Source of the DNA: Hyphomicrobium_A sp963782555
GTDB taxonomy: Bacteria; Pseudomonadota; Alphaproteobacteria; Rhizobiales; Hyphomicrobiaceae
Direction: 5' to 3'
Assembly: GCA_963782555.1 (NCBI GenBank)
Contig: CAWAKB010000006.1
Coordinates: forward strand, 62,001 to 126,000
Length of the DNA: 64,000 nucleotides
Made by a program: the position numbers and the translations under genes
In this document: positions 44,200 to 54,188 of the stretch, one piece after another
Numbering within the stretch: position 1 is the stretch's first letter
How the letters are laid out: every line of letters starts with the position of its first letter
Notes under the pieces: generated by a model
Seen by the model: the letters and a program-made list of their open reading frames with translations, nothing else
What the model was told of the DNA's origin: nothing
The model's database searches: none

Positions 44200-46008
44200 A
44201 TGCAGGCGCGGCTCTCCAAGCCGGGAAGCGAGCTCCAGGGACACTACGACGCCGTCGTGGTCGGCTCGGGCTATGGCGCAGGCGTCGCGGCCTCGCGGCT
44301 CGCGCGCTGCGGCCGCCGCGTCGCCGTGCTCGAGCGAGGCCGCGAGTTTGCGCTAGGCGACTTTCCCGATCGCGTCACGGCAGCCGGCAAGGAGGTGCAA
44401 ATCACGGGGCCGGCGCTGCGTTTCGGCTCGCGCACCGGGCTCTTCGACATCCGCTTGGGCGACGACATTCACGTCATGATGGCCTGCGGCCTCGGCGGCA
44501 CGTCGCTGATCAATGCAAATGTCTGCTTGTCGCCGGACCCGCGCGTGTTCGAGGACCACGCCTGGCCTGCCGAAGTGCGCCGCGACCGGCTCCTGGCCGA
44601 AGGCTTCGTACGCGCGCGCCATATGCTGCGGCCTGAGCCGTGCGCGGAAACTTTCGCCTTCGACAAGGTGAAGGCGCTTCGCCTTGCCGCGCTGTCCTTC
44701 GGACGGGCTGTCGAGCCAATTCCTTTGCATGTCGCTCATACGAGCGGAGCGAATGCCGCCGGCGTGCATCAGGACGCTTGCACCCAGTGCGGCGATTGCT
44801 GTGCGGGCTGCAATATCGGCGCCAAGACAACGGTCGCCTCGACCTACTTGGCGGACGCGGATGCGTTCGGCGCGGAGATCTTCACCGAGATGCGCGTTCT
44901 GTCGCTCGCCAAGGAAGCGGACGGTAGATGGCGCATATGGCTGCGGCCCGAGTATTGGGAGGAGGGAACGCAAAAGGTGTCGCTGACGGCCGACATCGTC
45001 GTGCTGGGGGCAGGCACGTTGGGCTCCACCGAGATCCTGCTGCGCTCGCGCCAGGAAGGCCTTGCGCTCTCCGATTGGCTGGGTGCCCGCTTCACCAGCA
45101 ACGGCGACGCCATCGCGATCGCCTACAACAACGATGTTTCCGTCAACGGCGTTGGCGTCGGCAACCCGCCGAAAGCCCACGTCCCCGCCGTAGGACAGGC
45201 CGTCAACGGCCTTCTCGATCTGCGCGACGATCCCGAGGTGCGCGACGGCCTCGCCATTGTCGATTGCGCCTTGCCGAGCGCTTTTGCGCCGCTGCTGCCC
45301 GCGCTTTTCGCTCCCGGAGGCGCCCTTCTTGGCGAGCATGAGCTGCGGGACGTTTCCGATGAGCTCGACGCGGCTGGCCGCGCCGCCGAGAGTCTGATCA
45401 AAGGTGCCTACCAAGGGGCCGTGCACAACACGCAGACCTTCCTTGCCGTCGGCCACGACGCGGGCAATGGGCTCATGCGTCTGCAGGACGACAAAATCGT
45501 CATCGAGTGGACCAACGGCCCGCGCCAGCGCGTTTTCCAGCGCATCGAGGCCGCGCTCAAGCAGGCGACGGAGGCGACGGGCGGCACCTATATGCGCAAT
45601 CCAGCATCCGAGCGCGTGTTCGGCGGCAATCTCATGACCGTGCATCCGCTCGGCGGCTGCACCATGGGGGCCGACCGCACCTCCGGCGTCGTCAATCACA
45701 AGGGGCAGGTGTTCGACGCCGGTGACGCGTCCGATGCGAGCGCCGTCCATGCTGGGCTCTACGTCTGCGATGGCGCCGTCATTCCGTGCCCGCTCGGCAT
45801 TCATCCACTTCTGACCATCACGGCGCTCGCCGAGCGCGCCATGATCCTCCTCGCCCGCGACTACGACTGGCCCATGAAGGAGGAGGCTGCGCCGCTACGC
45901 CCCGCTTCTGTTCCAGCTGCGCCGGCCGCCGTCGCAAGCCGCAAGCGGCGGTTTGCGGGGCTCGCTGGGTGGCGCTGGGGCGGAACGACGCGAGCCGAGG
46001 GAGAGTAG
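44200..46008 (+). CDS. GMC-family FAD oxidoreductase, cholesterol oxidase-like
   Basis: 602 aa from the ATG at 44200, with CCGGAGG upstream. The FAD-binding Rossmann motif is VVVGSGYGAGVAASRLARCG and continues AVLERG; CGLGGTSLINANVCLSPDPR is the second GMC signature. A Cys cluster CTQCGDCCAGCN at about residue 195 resembles the ferredoxin-like insert of mycobacterial sterol oxidases. The C-terminal HPLGGCTMGADRTSGVVNHKG and GIHPLLTITALAERAM are typical. It starts 29 bp after the phosphoesterase stop and is followed 3 bp later by a second GMC gene. Confidence 0.88.
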   Translation: MQARLSKPGSELQGHYDAVVVGSGYGAGVAASRLARCGRRVAVLERGREFALGDFPDRVTAAGKEVQITGPALRFGSRTGLFDIRLGDDIHVMMACGLGGTSLINANVCLSPDPRVFEDHAWPAEVRRDRLLAEGFVRARHMLRPEPCAETFAFDKVKALRLAALSFGRAVEPIPLHVAHTSGANAAGVHQDACTQCGDCCAGCNIGAKTTVASTYLADADAFGAEIFTEMRVLSLAKEADGRWRIWLRPEYWEEGTQKVSLTADIVVLGAGTLGSTEILLRSRQEGLALSDWLGARFTSNGDAIAIAYNNDVSVNGVGVGNPPKAHVPAVGQAVNGLLDLRDDPEVRDGLAIVDCALPSAFAPLLPALFAPGGALLGEHELRDVSDELDAAGRAAESLIKGAYQGAVHNTQTFLAVGHDAGNGLMRLQDDKIVIEWTNGPRQRVFQRIEAALKQATEATGGTYMRNPASERVFGGNLMTVHPLGGCTMGADRTSGVVNHKGQVFDAGDASDASAVHAGLYVCDGAVIPCPLGIHPLLTITALAERAMILLARDYDWPMKEEAAPLRPASVPAAPAAVASRKRRFAGLAGWRWGGTTRAEGE

Positions 46009-46011
46009 ATC

Positions 46012-49000
46012 ATGCGGCGATTGTCGAAATCCATCGCCGAGTTGAAGCTCCGCTACGACGTCGTGGTCGTCGGCTCCGGCTACGGCGGCGGTGTCGCCGC
46101 CTCGCGGCTGTCCCGCTGCGGCGGCAGCGTCGCGGTGCTCGAGCGCGGGCGCGAGTTCGCGATCGGCGACTTCCCCGACCGCTTGATCGAGGCGCAGGAG
46201 CAACTCCAGCTTTCCCGTGACGGCGCCCACCTGAGCGGCTCACGGCTCGGCCTCTACGACCTGCACCTCGGGCGCGACATGCACGTGCTCGTCGGTTGCG
46301 GCCTCGGCGGCGGCTCGCTGATCAACGCCAACGTCTCGCTGCCGCCCGACCCGCGCGTGTGGGAAGATCCGGCGTGGCCGCGCGAGATCGCCGCCGACCC
46401 GACGCGCCAGGAAGGCTTCGCGCGGGCGCAGGAGGTGCTGCGGCCCGTGCCCTACCCCGAGGCCTTGTCGCTCGACAAACTGACGGCACTGCAGATCAGC
46501 GGCAACGCGCTCGGCCGCGACGTGGTGCGCCCGCCCATCAACGTGACCTTCGAGCGCCAGGTCAACTATGCGGGCGTGGAGCAGCCGGCCTGCACCCAGT
46601 GCGGCGACTGCTGTGCAGGTTGCAACGTCGGTGCCAAGAATACCGTGCAGGTGACGTATCTGGCCGATGCGTTCCATCACGGCGCCGAGATTTTTACCGA
46701 GACGAGTGTGACGCACGTGCGCCCTGAGCGCGGCCGCTGGCGCATCTTCTTCGAGCCTTTGGGGTTCGACCGCGAGAGGTTCGCCGCCAGCGAGCAGTCG
46801 ATCATCGCCGATGTCGTCGTGCTCGCCGCCGGCACGCTGGGCTCCACCGAGATCCTGTTGCGCTCACGCGAGGCGGGGCTTGCCGTCTCGGAGCGATTGG
46901 GTGAGCGCTTCACCGGGAACGGCGACGTCCTTGCATTCGCATACAACAACAACGTTCCGATCAATGGCATCGGCGTCGGCGAGCCGCCCATCGCCGCTAC
47001 GCCGCCGGTCGGCCCCTGCATCACCGGCCTCATCGATCTGCGCGGCACCGATCGGCTCGAGGACGGCATGGTGATCGAGGAGGGATCGAATTCCCTCCGG
47101 GCTGGCGCCGGTGCTGCCGGCCATCATGGCGGCCGGAGCGGCGCGCTTCGGCGAGGATATGGATACCGGCATCCTCGACGCGTTGGAGGAGCGCGCACGC
47201 CAACGCCAGAGCCTCCTGTTCGGAGCCTACCAAGGGGCAGTCAATCGCACCCAGACCTACCTGGTCATGAGCCATGACGGCGCGGGCGGGCGCATTGCGC
47301 TCGAGGACGGGCGCCTGAAGGTCGGCTGGGACGGCGTCGCCGAGCAGCCGATCTTTGCCGCGATCGAGCGCAACCTGAAGAAGGCGACGCATGCGACGGG
47401 CGGAACCTACATCCGCAACCCGCTCACGGATACGCTTCTCGGCAACTCACTGATTAGCGTGCATCCGCTTGGCGGCTGCGTCATGGGCCAAGATCGCACC
47501 CTGGGCGTCGTCAACCACAAGTGTCAGGTATTCGACGCCAATCCCGAAGCCGGGCCCGATGCGGTGCACGCGGGCCTCTACGTCTGCGACGGCTCGATCG
47601 TTCCGCGCCCGCTCGGCGTCAACCCGCTGCTGACCATCACGGCACTGTCTGAGCGCGCCATGATCCATCTGGCCCAAGACCGCGCGTGGACGTTCTCCGA
47701 CGAGGCCAGGCACGATGTGCCGCTGCTGGTCGCGGCTCCTGAAGGACGGGAGAAGCTCGCGCCCGCAGGCGTCGAGTTCACGGAGCGTATGGCGGGCTAC
47801 ATCTCGCCGGCCGTGACGCTTCCCCATGAGACGGCCGCGCGGCGCGGCAAGGAGTCGGGCTCGCCGTTGAGCTTTACCGTCACGGTCCTGGTCGACGACG
47901 TCGATCAATTCATCCAAGACAAGGAGCATCGCGGCCGCATCATCGGCTCCGTCGTATGCCCGGGGCTGTCACCGGACCCCCTCGATATCTTCGACGGCGT
48001 GTTCAACCTGATGCGGGTCGACGAGGCGGCGGTTGAGACCAAGCGGTTCGACTATCGCTTCTCGCTCGGGGCACGCGATGGGTCGGAGTACTATTTCGAG
48101 GGCCACAAGATCGTGAGATCGGACGCCGATCTCGACTTGTGGCAAGACACGACTAGGCTCTTCGTCGACATCGGCAAGGGGGCGAAGGGCCAGCTGGGGC
48201 ACGTGGCGCGCGGGGTGCTCGAGATCGCGCCTGCCGATTTCTACGTGCAAATGCAAACGCTTAAGGGAACAGGCGGGCAGGATACCGCCGACCGCATGCG
48301 CGCCGTTGCGGCGTTCGGTCGGTACTTCAGCCGGGAGCTGTTCGATACCTACGGCGGCGTGCTGGCGCGCAAGGGCCGCTATGACGTCGTCAACCCGCGC
48401 AAGAAGCGCACGCTGCGGGCGCCCGAGCCCGAGATCCATCTGGTCAAGACCAGCGACGGCAAGATCCTGCGGCTTACGCGCTATCGCGCCGGCAACAAGG
48501 GGCCTGTCGTGCTCTCGCACGGGCTCGGCGTATCGAGCCTCATCTATGCGATCGACACCATCGAGACCAACCTGCTCGAGTTCCTGGCCGCTGCCGGGTA
48601 CGATTGTTGGCTGCTCGACTACCGCGCCAGCGTCGATCTTCCCACGGCCCGTGAGTTGTGGACGGCCGACGACGTCGCCACCAAGGACTACCCCGCGGCG
48701 CTTGCAAAGGTGCGCGCGGTGACGGGCTCTCCGACCGTACAGGTGCTCGCCCATTGCTTCGGCGCCACGACGTTCTGCATGGCAATGCTGGCGGGGCTCG
48801 AGGGCGTGCGCTCTGCCGTCATCTCGCAGATCGCCACCGACTACGTCGTGCCCTGGTTCCCGCAGCGAACGCTGGCCTACCTGCGCGCGCCCGACCTGTT
48901 CGACCTCTTGGGCATCGATGTGGTTGATGCGCGTGCCACCACCGCCGACGGGCGCTTGGAGCGCGCGCTCGACTGGGCGCTGCAGTTCATCGTGCCGGTG

Positions 49001-49450
49001 CCGCGCAAAGAGCGGACCCATGACGCGACCAGCAACCGCATCACGGCGCTCTATGGCAGGCTCTACCAGCTGGAGCAGCTCAACAACGCTACGGTGGAGT
49101 CGGGCCTCGCCGAGATGTTCGGAGAGGCCAACATCGACGCTTTCAAGCAGCTGGCGATATTCGCGCGCAATGGCCACGTGCTCGATCACGACGGCCACGA
49201 CGTCTACCTGCCGCACCTCGACCGCCTGGCGCTGCCGATCACGTTCATCCATGGCGCCAAGAACGCGTGCTTCAAGCCTGAAAGCACGGCGCGCGCGCTA
49301 TCGAGGTTGTCGCAGGCCAACGGCCGGCAACTCTATGAGCGCCACGTCATTCCCGGCTACGGCCACATCGACTGCATCTTCGGCAAGACTGCCGCAGCCG
49401 ACGTCTATCCCCTGATCGTAGCGCACCTCGACAAGACGGCGCTCGTTTAG
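46012..49450 (+). pseudogene. GMC oxidoreductase fused to alpha/beta hydrolase, broken by one frameshift
   Basis: Paralogue of the preceding gene at its N-terminus (VVVGSGYGGGVAASRLSRCG, CTQCGDCCAGCN, HPLGGCVMGQDRTLGVVNHK). A middle domain at about residues 590-790 leads to an alpha/beta hydrolase (about 800-1145). The frame breaks at about 47093 in TCGAATTCCC; dropping one A gives GSIPSGLAPVLPAIMA and a 1145-residue protein. The hydrolase elbow is VLAHCFGATTF, with Cys where Ser is usual; the His is in GYGHIDCIFG, and the acid position is HGAKNACF. Likely oxidises a sterol- or terpenoid-like substrate and acts on an ester or thioester. Confidence 0.85.
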
Positions 49451-49462
49451 GCGCGCGCTGCC

Positions 49463-49933
49463 TCAGTTGTTCATCGCGATCGGGGCGTGGCGCACATCTT
49501 TCATGAGGGCGCGGAACTCCTCGCCCGAGATGTGGATGAGGCTGCGATGATCGCCGCCCTCCAGATAGACGTCAGGCTGCTGATCGAGGCTGTCGTCGAC
49601 GAAGGCGTCGACCGCGTAGGCCTCCGGAATCGGCGGGACGGCGCCGGCGTCGCAATCGGGGAAGAGCTCGGCGATCTCGTCCTCGCTGGCGAGTCCAACC
49701 GGGCAGTGCACCATCCGCTCAATGACATCCATCCGCACCTTGGAGCAGGCGGGCACCACCGCCACGACGAACCCACCCTCCCGCGTCAGCACCACAGCCT
49801 TGGCGAGACGGTCGCCGGGCACATGGCTGGCGCGGACGGTGTCGTCGGCGCAGTGGGTGCGTTTGTGCTTCAGCACATCATAATCGATGTGCTTGTCGTC
49901 GAGGTATTGCTGTAGCGTCAATGCGATTCCCAT
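49463..49933 (-). CDS. YbaK/ProX-domain aminoacyl-tRNA deacylase-like protein
   Basis: 156 aa from the ATG at 49933, with GGTAGGAGG upstream. Single YbaK/aaRS-associated domain: YDVLKHKRTHCADDTVRASH, LAKAVVLTREGGFVVAVVPA and GLASEDEIAELFPDCDAGAV. Such proteins remove mischarged amino acids from tRNA in trans. The catalytic Lys is probably K in LAKAVVL. It is convergent with the GMC fusion gene. Substrate specificity not predictable. Confidence 0.85.
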   Translation of the reverse strand: MGIALTLQQYLDDKHIDYDVLKHKRTHCADDTVRASHVPGDRLAKAVVLTREGGFVVAVVPACSKVRMDVIERMVHCPVGLASEDEIAELFPDCDAGAVPPIPEAYAVDAFVDDSLDQQPDVYLEGGDHRSLIHISGEEFRALMKDVRHAPIAMNN

Positions 49934-50144
49934 GGCAGTCCTCCTACCATCCGCGAGGGTCGCAACGCGCCGCGTGGCTGACTTCTGCGCCAAGGCTCGG
50001 CACCAGATATCGATGCCGGTGGCCAGCACAAAACTGCGGCGGCGCTGGCGGCCAATGACAAGGAGGGAAAGCCTATGCCCGGCCGCATGGCACTGCAAGC
50101 GGGTCGGGCCGCGGCTGCCGTGGTTGGCTAATTAAAGATTTCGA

Positions 50145-50375
50145 TCAGGCCTTTGCTTTGGCTTTGGCTTTCGCCTTGGGCGTGATCGCAGTGACGACGA
50201 GCGGGGACAGGCCTTCGCCGCCGCCGTCGATGTACTCACCGAGCTGCTTGCGCATGCGCGGGTCCCAGAAGCTCTTGATGTGCTTCGCGATCCCCTCCAG
50301 TGCCTCGTTGCGCGGATAAGCCTCAAAGTAGGCCGCAATCTGATTGGCCATGCGGATCATGTCACGGTTTTCCAT
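50145..50375 (-). CDS. fdsD: NAD-dependent formate dehydrogenase delta subunit
   Basis: 76 aa from the ATG at 50375. Matches FdsD: IRMANQIAAYFEAYP, AKHIKSFWDPRMRKQL and GGEGLSPLVVTAI. FdsD is needed for assembly or activity of the FdsGBA complex. It ends in five Lys-Ala repeats (PKAKAKAKAKA), an unusual tail encoded by a short DNA repeat. Last gene of the operon, 38 bp after fdhD. Confidence 0.93.
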   Translation of the reverse strand: MENRDMIRMANQIAAYFEAYPRNEALEGIAKHIKSFWDPRMRKQLGEYIDGGGEGLSPLVVTAITPKAKAKAKAKA

Positions 50376-50413
50376 GCGGCAACGCTTTCCCGTTTGTCTG
50401 CGTGAGGCTGGCT

Positions 50414-51241
50414 CTAGCTGTTGAAAACGACGACCCCGCGCTCGCCGAGGGAGGCAAGGAACATGCGGGCTCTGCGCGCGATCTCGAGTGCGAGCAAGGT
50501 CGGGGCAGAGACGGTGACGAGGGCGCCGATGCCCACGCTTGCCGCCTTCTGCACGAGCTCGAAGCTGCAACGGCTCGTCATCAGGACGAAACCGGAGGCA
50601 AGATCGGTATCGGCTTCGAAGAGCGCGCCGATGAGCTTGTCGAGCGCGTTGTGGCGGCCGACGTCCTCGCGCACGAGGCGGATATCGCCTTGAAGCGACA
50701 CCCACGCCGCACCGTGAACCGTGCGGTTGAGGCGGTTCATCGGCTGGCGCTGTGGAAGCTCGGCGGCGGCTTTGAGGATCGCGGCCGAGTTCGGATGCAC
50801 GCTATGCGGAACGGGCTTCGTCACGCGCACCACGTCGGCGATGTTCTCCACGCCGCACAGCCCGCACCCCGAGCGGCCCTCGAGCGAACGGTGCGGCATG
50901 CGTGCCGATGCAAGCGCGCTTTCATCGACGGCAATGTCGATTGCCATGCCGTTCTCCACCGGCATGGTGAGCACGCCGCGGATGTCGGAGAGGCGCTCTA
51001 CGATCCCTTCGGCCAACGCGAAGCCACGGCCGAAATCGGCAAGATTGGCCGGTGTCGCCATCATCACGGTCAAGGGCGCCGAGTTGATCAGCAAGGCGAC
51101 GGGCACTTCCTCGGGCAATTGCCACGTCACTGCAGCCTGCTTGCCGTCCGGCCCGAGGGCGGTGCCCTCGACGGCATGCGAGCACAGTGAGACAGGCGTA
51201 GTCGTGTCAACGAGGGCGGCCGGCTTCGTCATGGCACTCAT
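50414..51241 (-). CDS. fdhD: Formate dehydrogenase accessory sulfurtransferase FdhD
   Basis: 275 aa. Transfers sulfur from a cysteine desulfurase to the bis-MGD cofactor of formate dehydrogenase. The conserved CxxC loop is RSGCGLCGVE (about residue 124). Other signatures are GFALAEGIV, VREDVGRHNALDKLIG and LMTSRCSFELVQKAA. It lies 24 bp after the fdsA stop, in the same operon. Confidence 0.95.
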   Translation of the reverse strand: MSAMTKPAALVDTTTPVSLCSHAVEGTALGPDGKQAAVTWQLPEEVPVALLINSAPLTVMMATPANLADFGRGFALAEGIVERLSDIRGVLTMPVENGMAIDIAVDESALASARMPHRSLEGRSGCGLCGVENIADVVRVTKPVPHSVHPNSAAILKAAAELPQRQPMNRLNRTVHGAAWVSLQGDIRLVREDVGRHNALDKLIGALFEADTDLASGFVLMTSRCSFELVQKAASVGIGALVTVSAPTLLALEIARRARMFLASLGERGVVVFNS

Positions 51242-51265
51242 GGCATGCTCGCGGCCTTGGTGCCC

Positions 51266-54166
51266 CTACTCGGCGGCAACGAGCGGTTTGGCGATGCGCT
51301 TGTTCTCGCGGTCGCGCTCCTCCCACTCCGTCTGCCATTCGGCCGGCTGGTTGGACGGATTGACCTGCACCGCCGTGACCTTGTACTCGGGGCAGTTGGT
51401 CGCCCAGTCGGAGTTCTCGGTGGTGATGACGTTAGCACCGCTCTCGGGGAAGTGGAAGGTTGAGTAGACGACGCCGGGCGGCACCCGGTCGGTGACCTTC
51501 ACGCGCATGGTCGTTCCGCCGACGCGGCTTGTCAGCGAGGCGAGAGAGCCATCCTTGATGCCGCGCAGCTCCGCGTCGCTCGGATGCATCTCGAGGATGT
51601 CCTCCTTGTACCAGACGACGTTGTCGGTGCGCCGGGTCTGGGCGCCGACGTTGTACTGGCTCAAGATGCGGCCCGTGGTCAGGATCAGCGGGAAGTTGCG
51701 GTTGGTACGCTCCTGCGTCGGCACGAAGTCGGTGAGCATGAAGCGGCCCTTGCCGCGGGTGAACTCCTCGACGTGCATGACCGGCGTGCCCTCGGGCGCA
51801 TGGTCGTCGCATGGCCATTGGATGCTGCCGAGCTCGTCGAGCTTCCGGAAGCTGATCCCTTTGAACGTCGGCGTCACGTGGGCGATCTCGTCCATGATCG
51901 CGGCGGCCGACGGGTAGCTCATGGGATAGCCCATCGCGGTGGCGATGCGACACACGATGTCCCACTCGGACATGCCCTGCTGCTCCTTCATCACCGCGCG
52001 CACGCGGTTCACGCGCCGCTCCGCGTTGGTGAAGGTGCCGTCCTTCTCCAGGAACGAGGTGCCCGGCAGGAACACGTGCGCGAAGGCAGCGGTCTCGTTG
52101 AGGAAGAGGTCCTGAACGACCAGGATCTCCAAGGACTCGAGCGCGTGCGTCACGTGCTGGGTGTTGGGGTCGGACTGGGCGATGTCCTCGCCCTGCACGA
52201 AAAGGCCCTTGAAGGTGCCGCTCGAGGCCTCGTCGAACATGTTGGGAATGCGCAAGCCCGGCTCGGGATCGAGCTTCTTGTCCCAGACTTTCTCGAACAG
52301 CTTGCGCGTTGCCTCACCGGAGACGTGGCGGTAGCCCGGGAACTCGTGCGGGAACGAGCCCATGTCGCAGGAGCCCTGCACGTTGTTCTGCCCGCGCAGC
52401 GGGTTCACGCCCACGCCCTCGCGACCGATGTTGCCGGTCGCCATGGCGAGGTTGGCCATGGCCATCACCATGGTCGACCCCTGGCTGTGCTCGGTGACGC
52501 CGAGGCCGTAGTAGATCGCGGCGTTGCCCCCGGTCGCGAAGAGACGCGCAGCTGCGCGAATTTCCGCTGCCGGCACGCCGGTGATGGGCTCCAGCGCCTC
52601 GGGCGAGTTCTTCTCGTCCTTGATGAAGGTCTCCCACTGGGCGAAATCGTGCGGCTCACAGCGGGCGGCAACGAAGCTGCGGTCGATCAGGTTCTCCGAG
52701 GCGATCACATGGCAGAGCGCATTGAGGACCGCCACGTTGGTGCCGGGCCTGAGCTGGAGGTGATGATCGGCCTTGACGTGGGGGCTGCGCACCAAATCGA
52801 TACGGCGCGGGTCGGCGACGATGAGCTTGGCGCCTTCGCGCAGGCGCTTCTTCATGCGCGAGCCGAAGACAGGATGCGCATCGGTCGGGTTGGCGCCGAT
52901 GACCAGGATCACGTCGGACTTGTCGACGCTCCTGAAATCCTGGGTGCCGGCCGACTCGCCGAACGTCGCCTTGAGGCCGTAGCCGGTGGGCGAGTGGCAC
53001 ACGCGCGCGCAGGTGTCGACGTTGTTGTTGCCGAAGGCCGCGCGCACCATGCGCTGCACCACGTAGACCTCCTCGTTGGTGGTGCGTGAGGAGGTAATGC
53101 CGCCGATCGAGCCGCGGCCATACGTCTTCTGCACCGCCATGAAGCGGTCGGCGGCGAACTTGATCGCCTCGTCCCAGGTCACGACCTGCCAGGGTTCGGT
53201 GATCTTGTTGCGGATCATCGGGTTGAGCACGCGATCCTTGTGCGTGGCGTAACCGAACGCGAAGCGGCCCTTGACGCAGGAGTGGCCTTCGTTGGCGCCG
53301 CCGTCCTTGTAGGGCATCATGCGCACGACCTCGTCGCCCTGCATCTCGGCCTTGAACGAGCAACCGACGCCGCAGTAGGCGCAGGTCGTCACCACGGAGT
53401 GCTCAGGCTGGCCGTGATCGACGATGGACGTCTCTATCAGCGTGGCCGTGGGGCAGGCCTGTATGCAGGCGCCGCAGGACACGCATTCGGAAGCGAGGAA
53501 GTCCTCGTCCATGCCGGCCGCGACGTGCGAGGCGAAGCCGCGCCCGTCAATCGTCAGCGCAAAGGTGCCTTGCACCTCCTCGCAGGCACGCACACAGCGC
53601 GAGCACACGATGCACTTCGAGGGCTCGAACTGGAAGTAGGGGTTCGACTTGTCCTTCCCCTGCCACAGCGGGTTCTCCTCGCCGTGCTGACGGGCAAAGA
53701 CGTGGTTCTCGCCGCTGTAGCCGTAGCGGACGTCGCGCAGGCCCACGGCGCCGGCCATGTCCTGCAGCTCGCAGTCGCCGTTGGCCGCGCAGGTCAGACA
53801 GTCAAGCGGGTGGTCGGAGATGTAAAGCTCCATCACGCCCTTGCGGATGCGGGCGAGACGCTCAGTCTGGGTCGAGACCTTAATGTCTGGCGCCACCGGA
53901 GTGGTGCACGAGGCGGGCGTGCCCCGGCGTCCTTCGATTTCGACGAGGCACAGCCGGCAGGAGCCGAAGGGGTCGAGATTGTCGGAGGCGCACAGCTTCG
54001 GCACCATGATGCCGAGCTCGGCGGCCGCCCGCATGATCGAGGTGCCTTCCGGCACCGTCACCTCTTGGCCGTCGATCTCGAGCGTCACCATCTGATTGGA
54101 GTGACGCGGCGGGGTGCCGTAGTCCTTTTCCTTGATGAGCGTCATCGGCTGGGTTTCGCTGGTCAT
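51266..54166 (-). CDS. fdsA: NAD-dependent formate dehydrogenase alpha (catalytic) subunit
   Basis: 966 aa from the ATG at 54166; an ATG at 54181 is possible but has its GAG too close. Oxidises formate to CO2 at a bis-MGD molybdenum (or tungsten) centre. The N-terminal [2Fe-2S] domain has CRLCLVEIEG, a His-ligated cluster region follows, then two [4Fe-4S] sets (CIVCSRCVRACEEVQ and CVSCGACIQACPT), a further cluster (CAYCGVGCSF) and the catalytic Cys in RVCHSPTGYGLKATFG at about residue 385. Cys rather than Sec is used. The gene follows fdsB by 22 bp. Confidence 0.97.
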   Translation of the reverse strand: MTSETQPMTLIKEKDYGTPPRHSNQMVTLEIDGQEVTVPEGTSIMRAAAELGIMVPKLCASDNLDPFGSCRLCLVEIEGRRGTPASCTTPVAPDIKVSTQTERLARIRKGVMELYISDHPLDCLTCAANGDCELQDMAGAVGLRDVRYGYSGENHVFARQHGEENPLWQGKDKSNPYFQFEPSKCIVCSRCVRACEEVQGTFALTIDGRGFASHVAAGMDEDFLASECVSCGACIQACPTATLIETSIVDHGQPEHSVVTTCAYCGVGCSFKAEMQGDEVVRMMPYKDGGANEGHSCVKGRFAFGYATHKDRVLNPMIRNKITEPWQVVTWDEAIKFAADRFMAVQKTYGRGSIGGITSSRTTNEEVYVVQRMVRAAFGNNNVDTCARVCHSPTGYGLKATFGESAGTQDFRSVDKSDVILVIGANPTDAHPVFGSRMKKRLREGAKLIVADPRRIDLVRSPHVKADHHLQLRPGTNVAVLNALCHVIASENLIDRSFVAARCEPHDFAQWETFIKDEKNSPEALEPITGVPAAEIRAAARLFATGGNAAIYYGLGVTEHSQGSTMVMAMANLAMATGNIGREGVGVNPLRGQNNVQGSCDMGSFPHEFPGYRHVSGEATRKLFEKVWDKKLDPEPGLRIPNMFDEASSGTFKGLFVQGEDIAQSDPNTQHVTHALESLEILVVQDLFLNETAAFAHVFLPGTSFLEKDGTFTNAERRVNRVRAVMKEQQGMSEWDIVCRIATAMGYPMSYPSAAAIMDEIAHVTPTFKGISFRKLDELGSIQWPCDDHAPEGTPVMHVEEFTRGKGRFMLTDFVPTQERTNRNFPLILTTGRILSQYNVGAQTRRTDNVVWYKEDILEMHPSDAELRGIKDGSLASLTSRVGGTTMRVKVTDRVPPGVVYSTFHFPESGANVITTENSDWATNCPEYKVTAVQVNPSNQPAEWQTEWEERDRENKRIAKPLVAAE

Positions 54167-54188
54167 AGCGTGGCCTCGCATTGCTCAG

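Noticed and set aside
51584..53089. 501-codon plus-strand ORF
   Set aside because: Antisense shadow of fdsA.
51266..54166. Selenocysteine formate dehydrogenase
   Set aside because: The catalytic position in RVCHSPTGYG is Cys; there is no in-frame UGA or SECIS-like element.
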